From Acidobacteriota bacterium (GTDB lineage: Bacteria > Acidobacteriota > Vicinamibacteria > Vicinamibacterales > JAFNAJ01): a stretch of 64,000 nucleotides of DNA. Under the pieces are notes generated by a model, which saw nothing but the letters and a program-made list of their open reading frames with translations, ran no database searches and had not been told where the DNA came from. The DNA lies in contig JAHDVP010000004.1 in NCBI GenBank assembly GCA_023384575.1, positions 169,796 through 233,795 of the forward strand, read 5' to 3'. Shown one piece after another: positions 18,401 through 25,786 of this stretch (position 1 is the stretch's first letter; each line of letters begins with the position of its first letter). The position numbers were made by a program, and so were the translations under genes.

Positions 18401-18459
18401 GCGCCACGTGCGCGTTCGCCGCCGTGTGCCGCAAGGACTTCGTCGATGACCCGGAATGA
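15445..18459 (+). CDS. AddB-like PD-(D/E)XK nuclease, double-strand-break repair
   Basis: A 1004-residue partner of the AddA-like helicase, acting in resection of DNA double-strand breaks. The N-terminal half is an inactivated helicase-like scaffold. The C-terminal ~270 residues are a RecB-type nuclease: an iron-sulfur first cysteine in YLQCPFKYF, then GTFVHRVFEEF, GTADRVDLLSDG, VIDYKTG (catalytic Asp and Lys) and QLAVYGY. The last three cluster cysteines are in LCATCAFAAVC near the end. So both the nuclease and a 4Fe-4S cluster appear intact. The frame is open 221 codons earlier, but GTG 15445 overlaps the preceding stop by 4 nt and begins the recognisable sequence. Confidence 0.88.
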   Translation: MIAPRATRLVRVPGLRTLHDAVALLAAATSLDRARRIAVVVPTLGAADRLRRTLEHLWLVDAAWPTAAVRRALGLDPPPRAAAIVPPVLVSRHGLYERLHAALPGIPAALSPLEREALLAAAANEAATVTAPPFPVRPGLVAEMLAFYDDLQRQHRTVDDLERVLVTRLEASADMDRGAARLLAQTRFLLEAFRGYEARRARSGLVDEHVVRASWLARPETPGPFEHVIVTVADQAAEPTGLWATDFDLLTRLGGIARLDVVATEATLAAGFHERLFEALPGIEEIRVEDDEARPVLAAPAGEPARVHFVARDREDEVAAIVRRVKARRAAEGARSPRLEETAVVYDRPLPYLYLARHLFGAARVPFEANDAWPLAAEPFVAAFDLVASAVASSFTRATVVALLGSPHFTFRGGEREVTPADVLALDHALAEAGYLGDAEALRRLADRWRDRPPLRPRWQRHGRPAVAAEAAALAADDLAPLAEPGPVTSQVDRVLAFLDAHARPLAPDHASDAQTARARAAVRATLVALRRAAATHGDRLLRFDEFVSIVRRAIEGHTFFPGVGEGGVQLLDRRAARYGRFRDVQLVGLVEGEWLAQGERQIFYPSFLLRDLGWPAETMRHAAARAAFHDLLTLSTGETRVSAFSLEDDAIVRPSPLVEDLDAAGLAVARSESGAEALVFADEALWAEPPEAAGHVEAAWLGLRLSRREASHAAFHGAAGPVALGPLRVTAVETYLQCPFKYFAAHVLGLEEPADDDPLMSPRERGTFVHRVFEEFFSRWQAAGHRAIAPATLDEARGTFAEVTEACLASLPESERDIERKRLLGSAVAAGLGDRLIAFEAAQAAEAIERRLEVAFDGEFRLGEGERARSVRVRGTADRVDLLSDGTLRVIDYKTGRAPRKSEAVQLAVYGYCAEQLLDGVRGRPWRVGQAGYLAFAEPSAWSPVVGAPADRDEVLGAGAARFLEAADGIARGDFPPRPAQVRLCATCAFAAVCRKDFVDDPE

Positions 18460-21400
18460 CCGGCCCGTGCCCGACGCCACGGACCGCGCGCGGGCCGTCG
18501 ACCCGTCGCGGAACGTGGTGCTCGAGGCGTCGGCGGGCACCGGCAAGACCTCGGTGCTCGTCGAGCGGTACCTGAACCTCCTGCGCGCCGGCGTGTCCCC
18601 ACTGAACGTGCTCGCGATCACGTTCACGCGGAAGGCCGCGGCCGAGATGCGCGAGCGCATCATCTCGTCGCTGCGGCTCGATGCCGATCGGTCGGCGTCC
18701 GGACGGCGGCTGTGGCTCGACCTGCGCGACCGTACCGCCGACATCGCCATCTCCACCATCGACGCGTTCTGCCTCGCGCTCGTTGGCGAATTCCCGCTCG
18801 AGGCCGGCCTGCAGCCGGGATTCCGGGTCGCCGACGACACCGAGGTGGTCCGCCTCGTCGACCAGTCGATCGATCGGGCGCTGGCCATCGGGCGTGGGCT
18901 CGCCTCGAGTGACGAGGCGGTGGCGCTGACGCTCGTCCACCTGTCGTCGGCGCGCCTGCGCCGGGGCCTCGCCCACCTGCTCGACCGGCGCCTCGTGGCG
19001 CGCCCGGCCCTGGCCCGCTTCACGTCTGGACCGGCCGGGGGGCGTCGGCCGGCCCGGCGCGCGACCGGCAGCGCCGGTTCGGCGGCGGTCGCCGTCGAGC
19101 GGTTCGGCGAGGAGATCGTCCAGGTGTTCTCGGCACCGCCCGGCGGGCTCGACGGGATCCTGCACGACGGTCCGGTGCACGACCCCGCGTTCGCCCTGCT
19201 GGCGAGCGAGCTCGGTCGCCTCGCCCGCGGTGAGCGCTCGCGTCCCGCCGACCTCCGCCTGGCCGCCGACCTGCTCGCCGGGCAGTTCCTGACGGCCAGG
19301 CGCACCCCGCGCGCGAGGCCTCCCCAGGCGGCGGCCTCCTGGCCCGATCCGGCCGCGCGGCGGCGGTACGCCCGCGCCTTCGCGGCGCTCTCTCCTCGCG
19401 TGCACCCGGCGCTCGTGACCTTCGACCGCGCGTTGCAGGCCGTGCTCGGTCGCGGCGTCGGGCGGTTGTTCGCCGTGGCGCTCGACGCCTACGAGCGCGC
19501 GCTCGCCGACCACGATGTCGTCGACTTCTCGGAAGCGCTGCAGCGGGCCGTCGACCTGCTCGGGCAGATGGACGAGTTCGCTCAGAGCCGCTACCGGCTC
19601 GAGTCGCGGTACCACCACGTGCTCGTCGACGAGTTCCAGGACACGAGCCGACTGCAGTGGCAGCTCGTGTCGCGCCTCGTGCAATCGTGGGGGGAGGGCT
19701 TCGGCCTCGTGCACGATGCCCCCCTGCTCCCCTCGATCTTCGTCGTCGGCGATCGCAAGCAGTCGATCTACCGTTTCCGCGACGCCGACGTCGCCGTCCT
19801 CGACGAGGCGGCCAGCGCCATCGTCGGGTTGCGCGCCGACGAGACCGACTCGGTGCGCCGGTACATCTCTACGAGCTTTCGGAGCGTGCCGCCGCTGCTG
19901 GAATTCGTCAATGCGCTGTTCGCGCTCGTCGCGACCGGCTCCACGCGACCCGATGGGTTCCGGTTCGACGAGCGCGACCGCTTCCCGCGCGTCACGCTCG
20001 ATGACGCCGAGACCGATGGCACCGAACCCGTGATCGGCCTCGTGGCCGGGCGCACCGACGAGGTCGTCGCCACCCGCATCGCCGACGAGGTCGCGCGCCT
20101 CGTCGACGGAGCTACCGTGCGCGACCGCGAGACGGGCGTCGGCCGCGCCGCCAGGCCAGGCGACGTCGCGGTGCTCTTTCGGTCGCGTCACGGGCTCGAG
20201 GCGATCGAGTCGGCGATGGCCCTGCGCGGCCTCCCGACCTACGTCTACAAGGGGCTCGGCTTCTTCGAGACCGACGAGGTGAAGGACGTGGCCGCGCTGA
20301 TGCGGTACCTGTCGGCTCCGGCCTCGCCGGCGCGCGCCGCGGCCTTCCTCCGCTCGCGGTTCGTCCGCCTGTCGGATCGCGGGCTCCTCCTGCTCCGCGA
20401 CGACCTCCCGGGCGCACTCTCCGCGCCGAGCGAGCCGCCCGCCCTGACCGAACTCGACGAGGAGGATCGCAGGGGGCTCGTCCGGGCGCGTGCCGCCCTG
20501 GCGGCGTGGCTGCCGCTCGTCGATCTCCGGCCACCGGCCGACCTGCTCGACCACGTGCTCGGCGAATCGGCCTATGCGTTCGAGCTGCGGGGAAGGCGCC
20601 TGCCGCAGGCCCGAGAGAACCTCAAGAAGCTGCGGGCGCTCGTCCGGCGGATCCAGAACCGGGGCTACGCGACGCTTGGGCGGATCGCGAGTCACGTCGA
20701 TCGCCTGTCGGTGGGCGACGACTCGAACGCGACGGTGGACGCCGTCGACGCCGTCAACCTCATGACGGTGCACGCGGCGAAGGGGCTCGAGTTCCCCATC
20801 GTCTTCGTGGTGAACCTCGCGCGGGGCGCCGGCGGCCGGCCGGCGCCCGTTCGGATCGTCGATACCGACGCCGGCGTCGACCTCGTCGTCGGACCTGCCG
20901 ACGATGCGTGGTCGGCCGAGGAGCGGGCGCGCGACGCCGAGGAGAACAAGCGACTGCTCTACGTCGCCCTCACCCGCGCGCGTGACCGGCTGTACCTGTC
21001 CACGACACTCGGGGCCGATGGCCGTTTCCGCGCGCGGCCGACCGGGCTTGGCGCGGTCCTGCCATCGAGCCTGGCACCGGCGTTCGAGGCGGCGGGAGCT
21101 GAAGAGGGGCCGCCGCGCGTCGTGTGGGCGCCCGACGACGCCACTCGCTTCGAACTGCTGGCGTGTCGTGGGGGAGCCTCGCGCCCGGCGGGCGTCGCAC
21201 CGGCCCCGTCGTTGCCGGCGCTTCGGCGGCTCGTCGCGCTCGACGAGGCACCGCGCTGGAGACGCCTGTCGGCGATCGACGCCGCGCTCACGCGGAGCGG
21301 GGTGACGCCGGGGCGCCGGCTGGCAGGCGCCGATTCGGTCGAGGCCCTCGCGGGGCGGCTGCTCCACCGGTTGTTCGCGGCCGGCCGCGCCGACCCCTCT

Positions 21401-21892
21401 CTGGCCGCCCCGGGCGTCGACGACGTCTCCCGGCTCCTCACCGAAGAGGATCGCGGGTCTCTGTCGATCGAGACCGCCATCGACGCCGCGCTGGACGCGT
21501 TCCACCGGCTGCGGGCACGAGTCGACCTCGCCGGGTTGCTCGCGGGCGAGGTGGCCTACGAGGTGCCGTTCTCGCTGCGGCTATCCGCTGCCGCCCTTTC
21601 CGAGGCCGGTGCCGTCGACCCCGAGAGGCGCGGTCTGTCGGCGCCGGCCGTCGGTCGCGGCGTGCCACGCGGCCGGGACGAGGGCGCGCACGGGGTGGGC
21701 GAGGACGCCGGCGTGATCGTTCGCGGGGCGATCGACTGTCTCGTGTGCCGGCCGGACGGGCGTTGGGTCGTCGTCGAGTTCAAGACCGGGAGGCCGACTG
21801 CCTGGCACGACGCGCAGCTGGCGATCTACGTCGAGGCCGCACGGGCGCTGACCGGGGCCGAAGAGGTCGAGGGCCGGCTCGTGTACGCGTGA
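18446..21892 (+). CDS. addA: AddA-like UvrD-family helicase-nuclease
   Basis: A 1148-residue SF1A helicase that unwinds broken DNA ends with the AddB-like partner. Walker A is EASAGTGKTSVL at the N-terminus; motif Ia is ITFTRKAAAEMRERI; motif II is DEFQDTS; motif III is FVVGDRKQSIYRFR; motif V/VI are MTVHAAKGLEFPIVF and RLLYVALTRARDRLYL. The C-terminus has a RecB-like nuclease core (IVRGAIDCLV, VVVEFKTGRP, QLAIYVEAA). Start ATG 18446 overlaps the addB end by 14 nt. Gene order and coupling match addBA-type operons. RecB-like naming is equally possible; no RecC or RecD is nearby. Confidence 0.9.
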   Translation: MTRNDRPVPDATDRARAVDPSRNVVLEASAGTGKTSVLVERYLNLLRAGVSPLNVLAITFTRKAAAEMRERIISSLRLDADRSASGRRLWLDLRDRTADIAISTIDAFCLALVGEFPLEAGLQPGFRVADDTEVVRLVDQSIDRALAIGRGLASSDEAVALTLVHLSSARLRRGLAHLLDRRLVARPALARFTSGPAGGRRPARRATGSAGSAAVAVERFGEEIVQVFSAPPGGLDGILHDGPVHDPAFALLASELGRLARGERSRPADLRLAADLLAGQFLTARRTPRARPPQAAASWPDPAARRRYARAFAALSPRVHPALVTFDRALQAVLGRGVGRLFAVALDAYERALADHDVVDFSEALQRAVDLLGQMDEFAQSRYRLESRYHHVLVDEFQDTSRLQWQLVSRLVQSWGEGFGLVHDAPLLPSIFVVGDRKQSIYRFRDADVAVLDEAASAIVGLRADETDSVRRYISTSFRSVPPLLEFVNALFALVATGSTRPDGFRFDERDRFPRVTLDDAETDGTEPVIGLVAGRTDEVVATRIADEVARLVDGATVRDRETGVGRAARPGDVAVLFRSRHGLEAIESAMALRGLPTYVYKGLGFFETDEVKDVAALMRYLSAPASPARAAAFLRSRFVRLSDRGLLLLRDDLPGALSAPSEPPALTELDEEDRRGLVRARAALAAWLPLVDLRPPADLLDHVLGESAYAFELRGRRLPQARENLKKLRALVRRIQNRGYATLGRIASHVDRLSVGDDSNATVDAVDAVNLMTVHAAKGLEFPIVFVVNLARGAGGRPAPVRIVDTDAGVDLVVGPADDAWSAEERARDAEENKRLLYVALTRARDRLYLSTTLGADGRFRARPTGLGAVLPSSLAPAFEAAGAEEGPPRVVWAPDDATRFELLACRGGASRPAGVAPAPSLPALRRLVALDEAPRWRRLSAIDAALTRSGVTPGRRLAGADSVEALAGRLLHRLFAAGRADPSLAAPGVDDVSRLLTEEDRGSLSIETAIDAALDAFHRLRARVDLAGLLAGEVAYEVPFSLRLSAAALSEAGAVDPERRGLSAPAVGRGVPRGRDEGAHGVGEDAGVIVRGAIDCLVCRPDGRWVVVEFKTGRPTAWHDAQLAIYVEAARALTGAEEVEGRLVYA

Positions 21893-22202
21893 CGTCACGC
21901 CGAGTCGCGGCGGAGGCGGCCGTTTCACCAAGATCTTGGTCTCGGGATCCGGTCTGCCGGATCACCTGCAGCCGATCTGACACGAGTGCCCTCGAACGGA
22001 GACAGGTCTGCCACGGTGGGGCTCGTTCACGCGTTCGCCGCACCGCGGCAGGCGTGGGGTGGGCGCACCCGTATTTTCCTGAACGATTCCGGCCGATAGG
22101 AAGGGGAGACCGTGGGGGGGCACCGAAACCCGATTCCGGACCTCACCGTCTAACGGAGTGCTGGCGCCCTGTTTGCATGGGGCACCGGCAGGAGGCAGTC
22201 CC
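21893..22202. other. gene-free gap with a 14-bp perfect palindrome
   Basis: No supported gene. ACCAAGATCTTGGT (21927-21940) is a perfect 14-bp palindrome 35 bp after the addA stop and could be an operator or a termination structure. A G-run follows near 22111-22117. Nothing else stands out before the AGGAGG of the next gene. Confidence 0.55.
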
Positions 22203-22445
22203 GTGAACCTGATGTCGGCCCTCCGGCCGCAGCCCACGCCGGTCTTCGAGTTCGAGTCGTTGTCGGCGCTGCCGTGCGGCTGTGTCACCGCGGCGTACCG
22301 CGCGGTGCAGTGGGAGGTGTCGCTCGTGTCGGTCGAGGCCAAGGGGCCGCACTGCATCCTGTCGGATCACTTCATCGGCCAGGTCCTGCAACTCGGCGAC
22401 GTGTCGGCCGGTCCCACCCCTTACGACGAGGACGACGCCGGCTGA
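22203..22445 (+). CDS. small hypothetical protein
   Basis: An 80-residue soluble protein. AGGAGG (22190-22195) lies 7 nt before GTG 22203, making this start far better than the upstream in-frame codons; an ATG at 22212 is also available. The sequence has a compact strand pattern (FEFESLSALPCGCVTAAY, WEVSLVSVEA, HCILSDHFIGQVL) and an acidic tail. No known family and no visible metal site beyond the Cys-x-Cys at about residue 25-27. Confidence 0.6.
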   Translation: MNLMSALRPQPTPVFEFESLSALPCGCVTAAYRAVQWEVSLVSVEAKGPHCILSDHFIGQVLQLGDVSAGPTPYDEDDAG

Positions 22446-22449
22446 CGGC

Positions 22450-22623
22450 TCAGGCCGGACGCGGCGCCGGGCGTTTCGCCAGCCACTGCCGCGCTGCGTC
22501 TTCGGCGTCGGCCTCGCTGCGCCCGACGAGCAGCACCGCATCGAGTGGTTTCCCTGGCGTCTCGGTCTCGATCCAGGCGACCCAGTGTGCGCCACGGGCC
22601 TCGGTTCTCACCTTGTGCGACAT
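22450..22623 (-). CDS. very small hypothetical protein (57 aa)
   Basis: A 57-residue ORF on the minus strand with natural protein character: HWVAWIETETPGKPLDAVLL as two strands and EADAEDAARQWLAKRP as a helix. This beta-beta-alpha layout resembles short HicB-like or two-strand domains, but no family can be claimed. It fills the gap left by neighbouring genes and ends 5 nt from the convergent gene at 22445. Start is ATG 22623. Confidence 0.5.
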   Translation of the reverse strand: MSHKVRTEARGAHWVAWIETETPGKPLDAVLLVGRSEADAEDAARQWLAKRPAPRPA

Positions 22624-22676
22624 CGTGTGCCTCGTCGGGCGGCGCCCGGCGTGGGCGCGGCCGTTTCATCCATTCG

Positions 22677-22705
22677 TTGCGTTGACACCCCGCATCCCGT
22701 ACAAT
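22677..22705 (+). promoter_or_regulatory. sigma-70-like promoter for the zinc-ribbon gene
   Basis: TTGCGT (22677-22682), a 17-bp spacer and TACAAT (22700-22705). The predicted transcript start near 22712 lies about 40 bp before the ATG at 22753. Confidence 0.55.
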
Positions 22706-22752
22706 TCGACGTTTTCGCGCGGACCCGTCAGGCCGCGCAGGAGCGCAGGTCT

Positions 22753-22974
22753 ATGGCTTTGGTCTGTCCGAACTGCGGGAACCAGGAAGCGTTCCTGGTG
22801 AAGACCGCACAACTGCACGACATCCGGGTCGTCGACGGCCGCGTCGACATCGCCGACGAGAGCCGGCCCACGGTGTTCGAGGTTCTGTGCGACAAGTGCG
22901 ACAGCGAGCTCGATTTCGCCACGTGCGACGACGAGATGCGCAAGGAACTCCTGCTGACCATTGGCGCCGAGTAG
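22753..22974 (+). CDS. small two-CxxC zinc-ribbon protein
   Basis: A 73-residue protein with CPNCG at residues 5-9 and CDKC near 46-49, together a four-cysteine zinc ribbon with an insert of strands between the knuckles (DIRVVDGRVDI). The C-terminus is a short acidic helix. Such proteins usually bind nucleic acid or a protein partner. A good promoter lies upstream at 22677-22705, so it has its own transcript. Confidence 0.72.
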   Translation: MALVCPNCGNQEAFLVKTAQLHDIRVVDGRVDIADESRPTVFEVLCDKCDSELDFATCDDEMRKELLLTIGAE

Positions 22975-22994
22975 CGACTCGACGCCGGCTGCGG

Positions 22995-23171
22995 TCAATC
23001 GACCGAACCGTCGGCCGCCGCCTCCTCGAAGTAATCGCATTCCGGGCACTGCCACTCCCAGGTTTGCAGCGTCTTGGTTTCGCTCGTGCCGGCGATGCGC
23101 TCGACGCGCTGCCGTTCCACGAGTCGCATCGACTCGCCGCACATCGGACACTCGCGTCGTGGCTCGGACAC
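22995..23171 (-). CDS. very small zinc-ribbon protein (58 aa)
   Basis: A 58-residue ORF starting at GTG 23171. It carries two CxxC knuckles, ECPMCGES (from about residue 7) and QCPECDYFE (from about residue 41), separated by strands (RLVERQRVERIAG and TKTLQTWEW). The W-x-C-P-x-C-x-Y ending is typical of a zinc ribbon. It converges on the other zinc-ribbon gene at 22753-22974. Its paired CxxC pattern makes it very unlikely to be a chance ORF. Confidence 0.65.
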   Translation of the reverse strand: MSEPRRECPMCGESMRLVERQRVERIAGTSETKTLQTWEWQCPECDYFEEAAADGSVD

Positions 23172-23240
23172 GTGCGTACTTTACACCCGACGCCGCCTTG
23201 ACAAGAACTGGGGCGGCCCCTATCGTACCCGCCACGGGTC

Positions 23241-23690
23241 ATGCACGAGAACGCGCCGGTCCTCGGACGTCCTGCGAACTTCGACGAGCCATCCGGCCAC
23301 CTGGCCGAGTGGCTGGCCGATGACGTCGTCGTCGATTTCCCGTCGATCGGGCGGGCCGTCGAGAGGATGCGGCGCCCGTTCGTCGCGCGGTCCGACACGA
23401 TGCCGGCCGTGTCGTGCGAGGTTCGGCTGTCGGCGGCCGAGGCCTTGCGGCCACAGTGGCTGGCGGTCGACGTGCCCGTCCGGTCGGAGTGTGACGCGTG
23501 CGGCGGGCGCGGGGGCGGGTGGCGCGAGTGCTGTCCGCGCTGCGGCGGTTCGGGCAGTCACGTCGATCGGCGGCCGGTGCGGTTCGCGCTGCCGCCCGCC
23601 GTGGCCGATGGCGACGAGTTCCGGTTCGCCCTGCAGGCCGACGACGCCCGCGGGTCCCTGCACGTGCGGGTGAGCGTGGGCCGGTGGTGA
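23241..23690 (+). CDS. protein with DnaJ-type CxxCxGxG zinc finger
   Basis: A 149-residue protein. The middle (about residues 83-106) has CDACGGRG followed closely by CPRCGGSG, two of the four CxxCxGxG repeats of the DnaJ cysteine-rich domain, enough for one zinc site. C-terminal strands (PVRFALPPAVADGDEFRFAL, GSLHVRVSVG) look like half of the DnaJ substrate-binding sandwich. There is no J domain and no HPD motif, so it cannot stimulate DnaK in the usual way. I infer a DnaJ-CTD-derived binding protein. Start is ATG 23241. Confidence 0.72.
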   Translation: MHENAPVLGRPANFDEPSGHLAEWLADDVVVDFPSIGRAVERMRRPFVARSDTMPAVSCEVRLSAAEALRPQWLAVDVPVRSECDACGGRGGGWRECCPRCGGSGSHVDRRPVRFALPPAVADGDEFRFALQADDARGSLHVRVSVGRW

Positions 23691-23710
23691 GGGCGCCGGT
23701 CGTCGGTCGG

Positions 23711-23724
23711 GGCTAGCGCTAGCC
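23711..23724. repeat. 14-bp perfect palindrome (GGCTAGCGCTAGCC)
   Basis: A perfect palindrome in the short gap before the membrane-protein gene at 23756. It could be a dimeric operator; there is no T-tract to suggest a terminator. Confidence 0.5.
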
Positions 23725-23755
23725 GGTTGCTTGCCGGGCCTGGCCCGCCGCCATC

Positions 23756-24148
23756 ATGCGGACGCACATCGACCTGCTCGGCCTGTTGTATGTCCTGGCG
23801 GCGGTCCTCTCGTGGATCGTCGCGGCGGCCGTCCTCGCCCTCGCGGGCGGCGCCCTGTCGATTGCGTGGTCGGCTGCCGCCAACGGCGGGGTGGCCGCGA
23901 GGGTGACGGCCACGGTCTTCGTCACGGTCGCGTCGATCGTGGCTGGCTGGGGCGCGGCGAACTTCGTCGTCGGCCGGGCGATCCGCCGGTGCGAGCCCTG
24001 GGGGCGCACCGTGGGGCTCGGGCTCGCGATCGTGCACCTGTTCGTGCTGCCATTCGGCACCGCGCTCGGCGTGTACGCCCTCTGGGTGCTGGTGGGGAAC
24101 GAAACGCGCCGGGTGTTCGAACGACGGCCGCCCGCCGCCGTGCTGTGA
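23756..24148 (+). CDS. small integral membrane protein
   Basis: A 130-residue protein with four predicted helices at about residues 8-40, 47-70, 84-100 and 102-114. It has an arginine/cysteine-containing loop, and its C-terminus NETRRVFERRPP is basic and presumably cytoplasmic. The last helix sequence ALGVYALWVLVGNE resembles a widespread group of uncharacterised four-helix inner-membrane proteins. It precedes the DUF4870 gene by 69 bp and may be co-transcribed. Confidence 0.65.
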   Translation: MRTHIDLLGLLYVLAAVLSWIVAAAVLALAGGALSIAWSAAANGGVAARVTATVFVTVASIVAGWGAANFVVGRAIRRCEPWGRTVGLGLAIVHLFVLPFGTALGVYALWVLVGNETRRVFERRPPAAVL

Positions 24149-24217
24149 GCCGCGCGCCGCCGAGCGCGCCAGACCGGGCCGGACGCCGCGGAGCGGGGCC
24201 CTTCGAGGAGACTGCTG

Positions 24218-24562
24218 ATGTCCACGATCAACCAGGAAGAGAAGTCGACGACCGGCCTCGATGCCAACCTGGCCGCGCTGGTCTGCTACGTGCTCGGTTT
24301 CGTCACCGGCATCGTGATGCTCGTCATCGAGAAGGACAGCAAGTTCGTGCGCTTCCACGCGATGCAGTCGGTGATGACGTTCCTGGGGCTCTTCGCCATC
24401 AACATCGTCCTCGGCTTCATCCCGATCCTGGGCTGGCTCATCAGCCTGCTGCTGCTGCCGGTGACGGTGATCCTGTGGCTCGTGCTGATGTTCAAGGCCT
24501 ACCAGGGCGAGAAGTTCAAGCTGCCGATCGTGGGCGACATGGCCGAGCAGCAGGTGCGGTGA
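24218..24562 (+). CDS. DUF4870 / Tic20-like membrane protein
   Basis: A 114-residue protein with three hydrophobic helices. It shows the family pattern: N-terminal GLDANLAALVCYVLGF, VIEKDSKFVRFHAMQS at the membrane interface, two further helices, and the terminal FKAYQGEKFKLPIVGDMAE. The F-x-R-F-H-A-M-Q-S motif is diagnostic for DUF4870. Function is unknown and probably related to membrane protein insertion or permeability. A ribosome site (GAGGAG) lies 7-8 nt before the ATG. A strong hairpin follows the stop. Confidence 0.85.
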   Translation: MSTINQEEKSTTGLDANLAALVCYVLGFVTGIVMLVIEKDSKFVRFHAMQSVMTFLGLFAINIVLGFIPILGWLISLLLLPVTVILWLVLMFKAYQGEKFKLPIVGDMAEQQVR

Positions 24563-24568
24563 CGCACC

Positions 24569-24594
24569 GGGGCGGCGCCGGCCGGTGCCGCCCC
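24569..24594 (+). terminator. GC-rich hairpin after DUF4870 gene
   Basis: GGGGCGGC (24569-24576) pairs perfectly with GCCGCCCC (24587-24594), with CCGG/CCGG extending the stem inside. It begins 7 bp after the stop codon. There is no U-run, so it is a terminator-like stem-loop only. Confidence 0.5.
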
Positions 24595-24658
24595 GCCCGC
24601 CGCGCCGGTGGCCGTCGCCTTGCCCCGCTGCCGCGGCAACCGGTAAGCTAAAGTCTGC

Positions 24659-25741
24659 ATGGCGACCCAGCTCACGGAATCTGCCGTCCTCGACGCCCTG
24701 CGGGCCGTCAAGGACCCCGACCTCCACCGCGACATCGTCTCGCTCGGCTTCGTCAAGCACGTCTCGATCGACGGCGGCCGGGTCGGGTTCACCATCGAGT
24801 TGACGACGCCGGCGTGCCCGGTGAAGGACCTGATGCGCGATCAGGCGCACGCCGCCGTGTCGCAGCTCGCGGGCGTCACCGCGGTCGACATCGAGATGAC
24901 GGCGAGCGTGCGGTCGGCGACCAACCCGATGGCGGGCCGTGCCAGCGTGCCGGGCGTGAAGAACATCATCGCGGTGGGTGCCGGCAAGGGTGGCGTGGGC
25001 AAGACGACCGTGGCGGTGAACCTCGCGCTGGCGCTCGCGCAGACGGGCAGCCGCGTCGGGCTGATCGACGCCGACATCTACGGGCCGAACGTGCCGATCA
25101 TGCTGGGCCTCCAGGCGCAGTTGACCACCGACGGCGAGAAGATCGTGCCGGCGGAGGCGTACGGCCTCCAGGTCGTGTCGATGGGCTTCCTGACCGGCGA
25201 TGACGCGCCCGTGATCTGGCGCGGGCCGATGCTGCACGGCGTCATCCAGCAGTTCTTCCGCGACGTGCGCTGGGGTGAGCTCGACTACCTGGTGGTCGAC
25301 ATGCCGCCGGGCACCGGCGACGTCGCGCTCAGCCTGAGCCAGACGGTGCCCGTCTCGGGGGCGATCGTCGTGACGACGCCGCAGACCGTGTCGGTCGCCG
25401 ACACGCGCCGGGCCATCCGGATGTACGAGAAGCTCAACGTGCCGACGCTCGGCGTGGTCGAGAACATGAGCCACTTCGTGTGCCCGAGTTGCGGCCACGA
25501 GAGCGACGTCTTCGGCAAGGGCGGTGGCGAGCGTTTCGCGGCGGATGCCGGCGTCCCGTTCCTCGGGCGCATTCCGCTCTACGAACCGATCCGGATCGGC
25601 AGCGACACGGGCGTGCCGATTGTCGTCGCCGAGCCCGAGTCGGTGCCGGGTCGGGCGTTCGTCTCGGCGGCGGCGCAAGCGGCGGCCCAGATCTCGATAG
25701 CCAGTTACAGCCATCCGATCCCGCTGCAGCCCGTGCAGTAG
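24659..25741 (+). CDS. mrp: Mrp/NBP35-type iron-sulfur cluster carrier ATPase
   Basis: A 360-residue cytosolic ATPase that binds and transfers iron-sulfur clusters. Residues ~1-90 are the MIP18/DUF59 domain (VLDALRAVKDPDLHRDIVSLG, TTPACPVKD). Then comes a P-loop: deviant Walker A GKGGVGKTT near residue 110, switch I/II DADIYGPNVP and VVDMPPGTGD. The bridging CxxC is in FVCPSCGHES near 275-280, so the cluster-binding pair is intact. The full two-domain Mrp layout is normal length. Start ATG 24659 lies 96 bp after the DUF4870 stop. Confidence 0.93.
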   Translation: MATQLTESAVLDALRAVKDPDLHRDIVSLGFVKHVSIDGGRVGFTIELTTPACPVKDLMRDQAHAAVSQLAGVTAVDIEMTASVRSATNPMAGRASVPGVKNIIAVGAGKGGVGKTTVAVNLALALAQTGSRVGLIDADIYGPNVPIMLGLQAQLTTDGEKIVPAEAYGLQVVSMGFLTGDDAPVIWRGPMLHGVIQQFFRDVRWGELDYLVVDMPPGTGDVALSLSQTVPVSGAIVVTTPQTVSVADTRRAIRMYEKLNVPTLGVVENMSHFVCPSCGHESDVFGKGGGERFAADAGVPFLGRIPLYEPIRIGSDTGVPIVVAEPESVPGRAFVSAAAQAAAQISIASYSHPIPLQPVQ

Positions 25742-25786
25742 GGACGCGTTCACCCGCGGCGTGCCGGCGGGGTTCGGGGTGTGATC

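Noticed and set aside
18116-21505. 1129-residue open frame opposite addA
   Set aside because: Antisense to all helicase motifs and without any recognisable motif.
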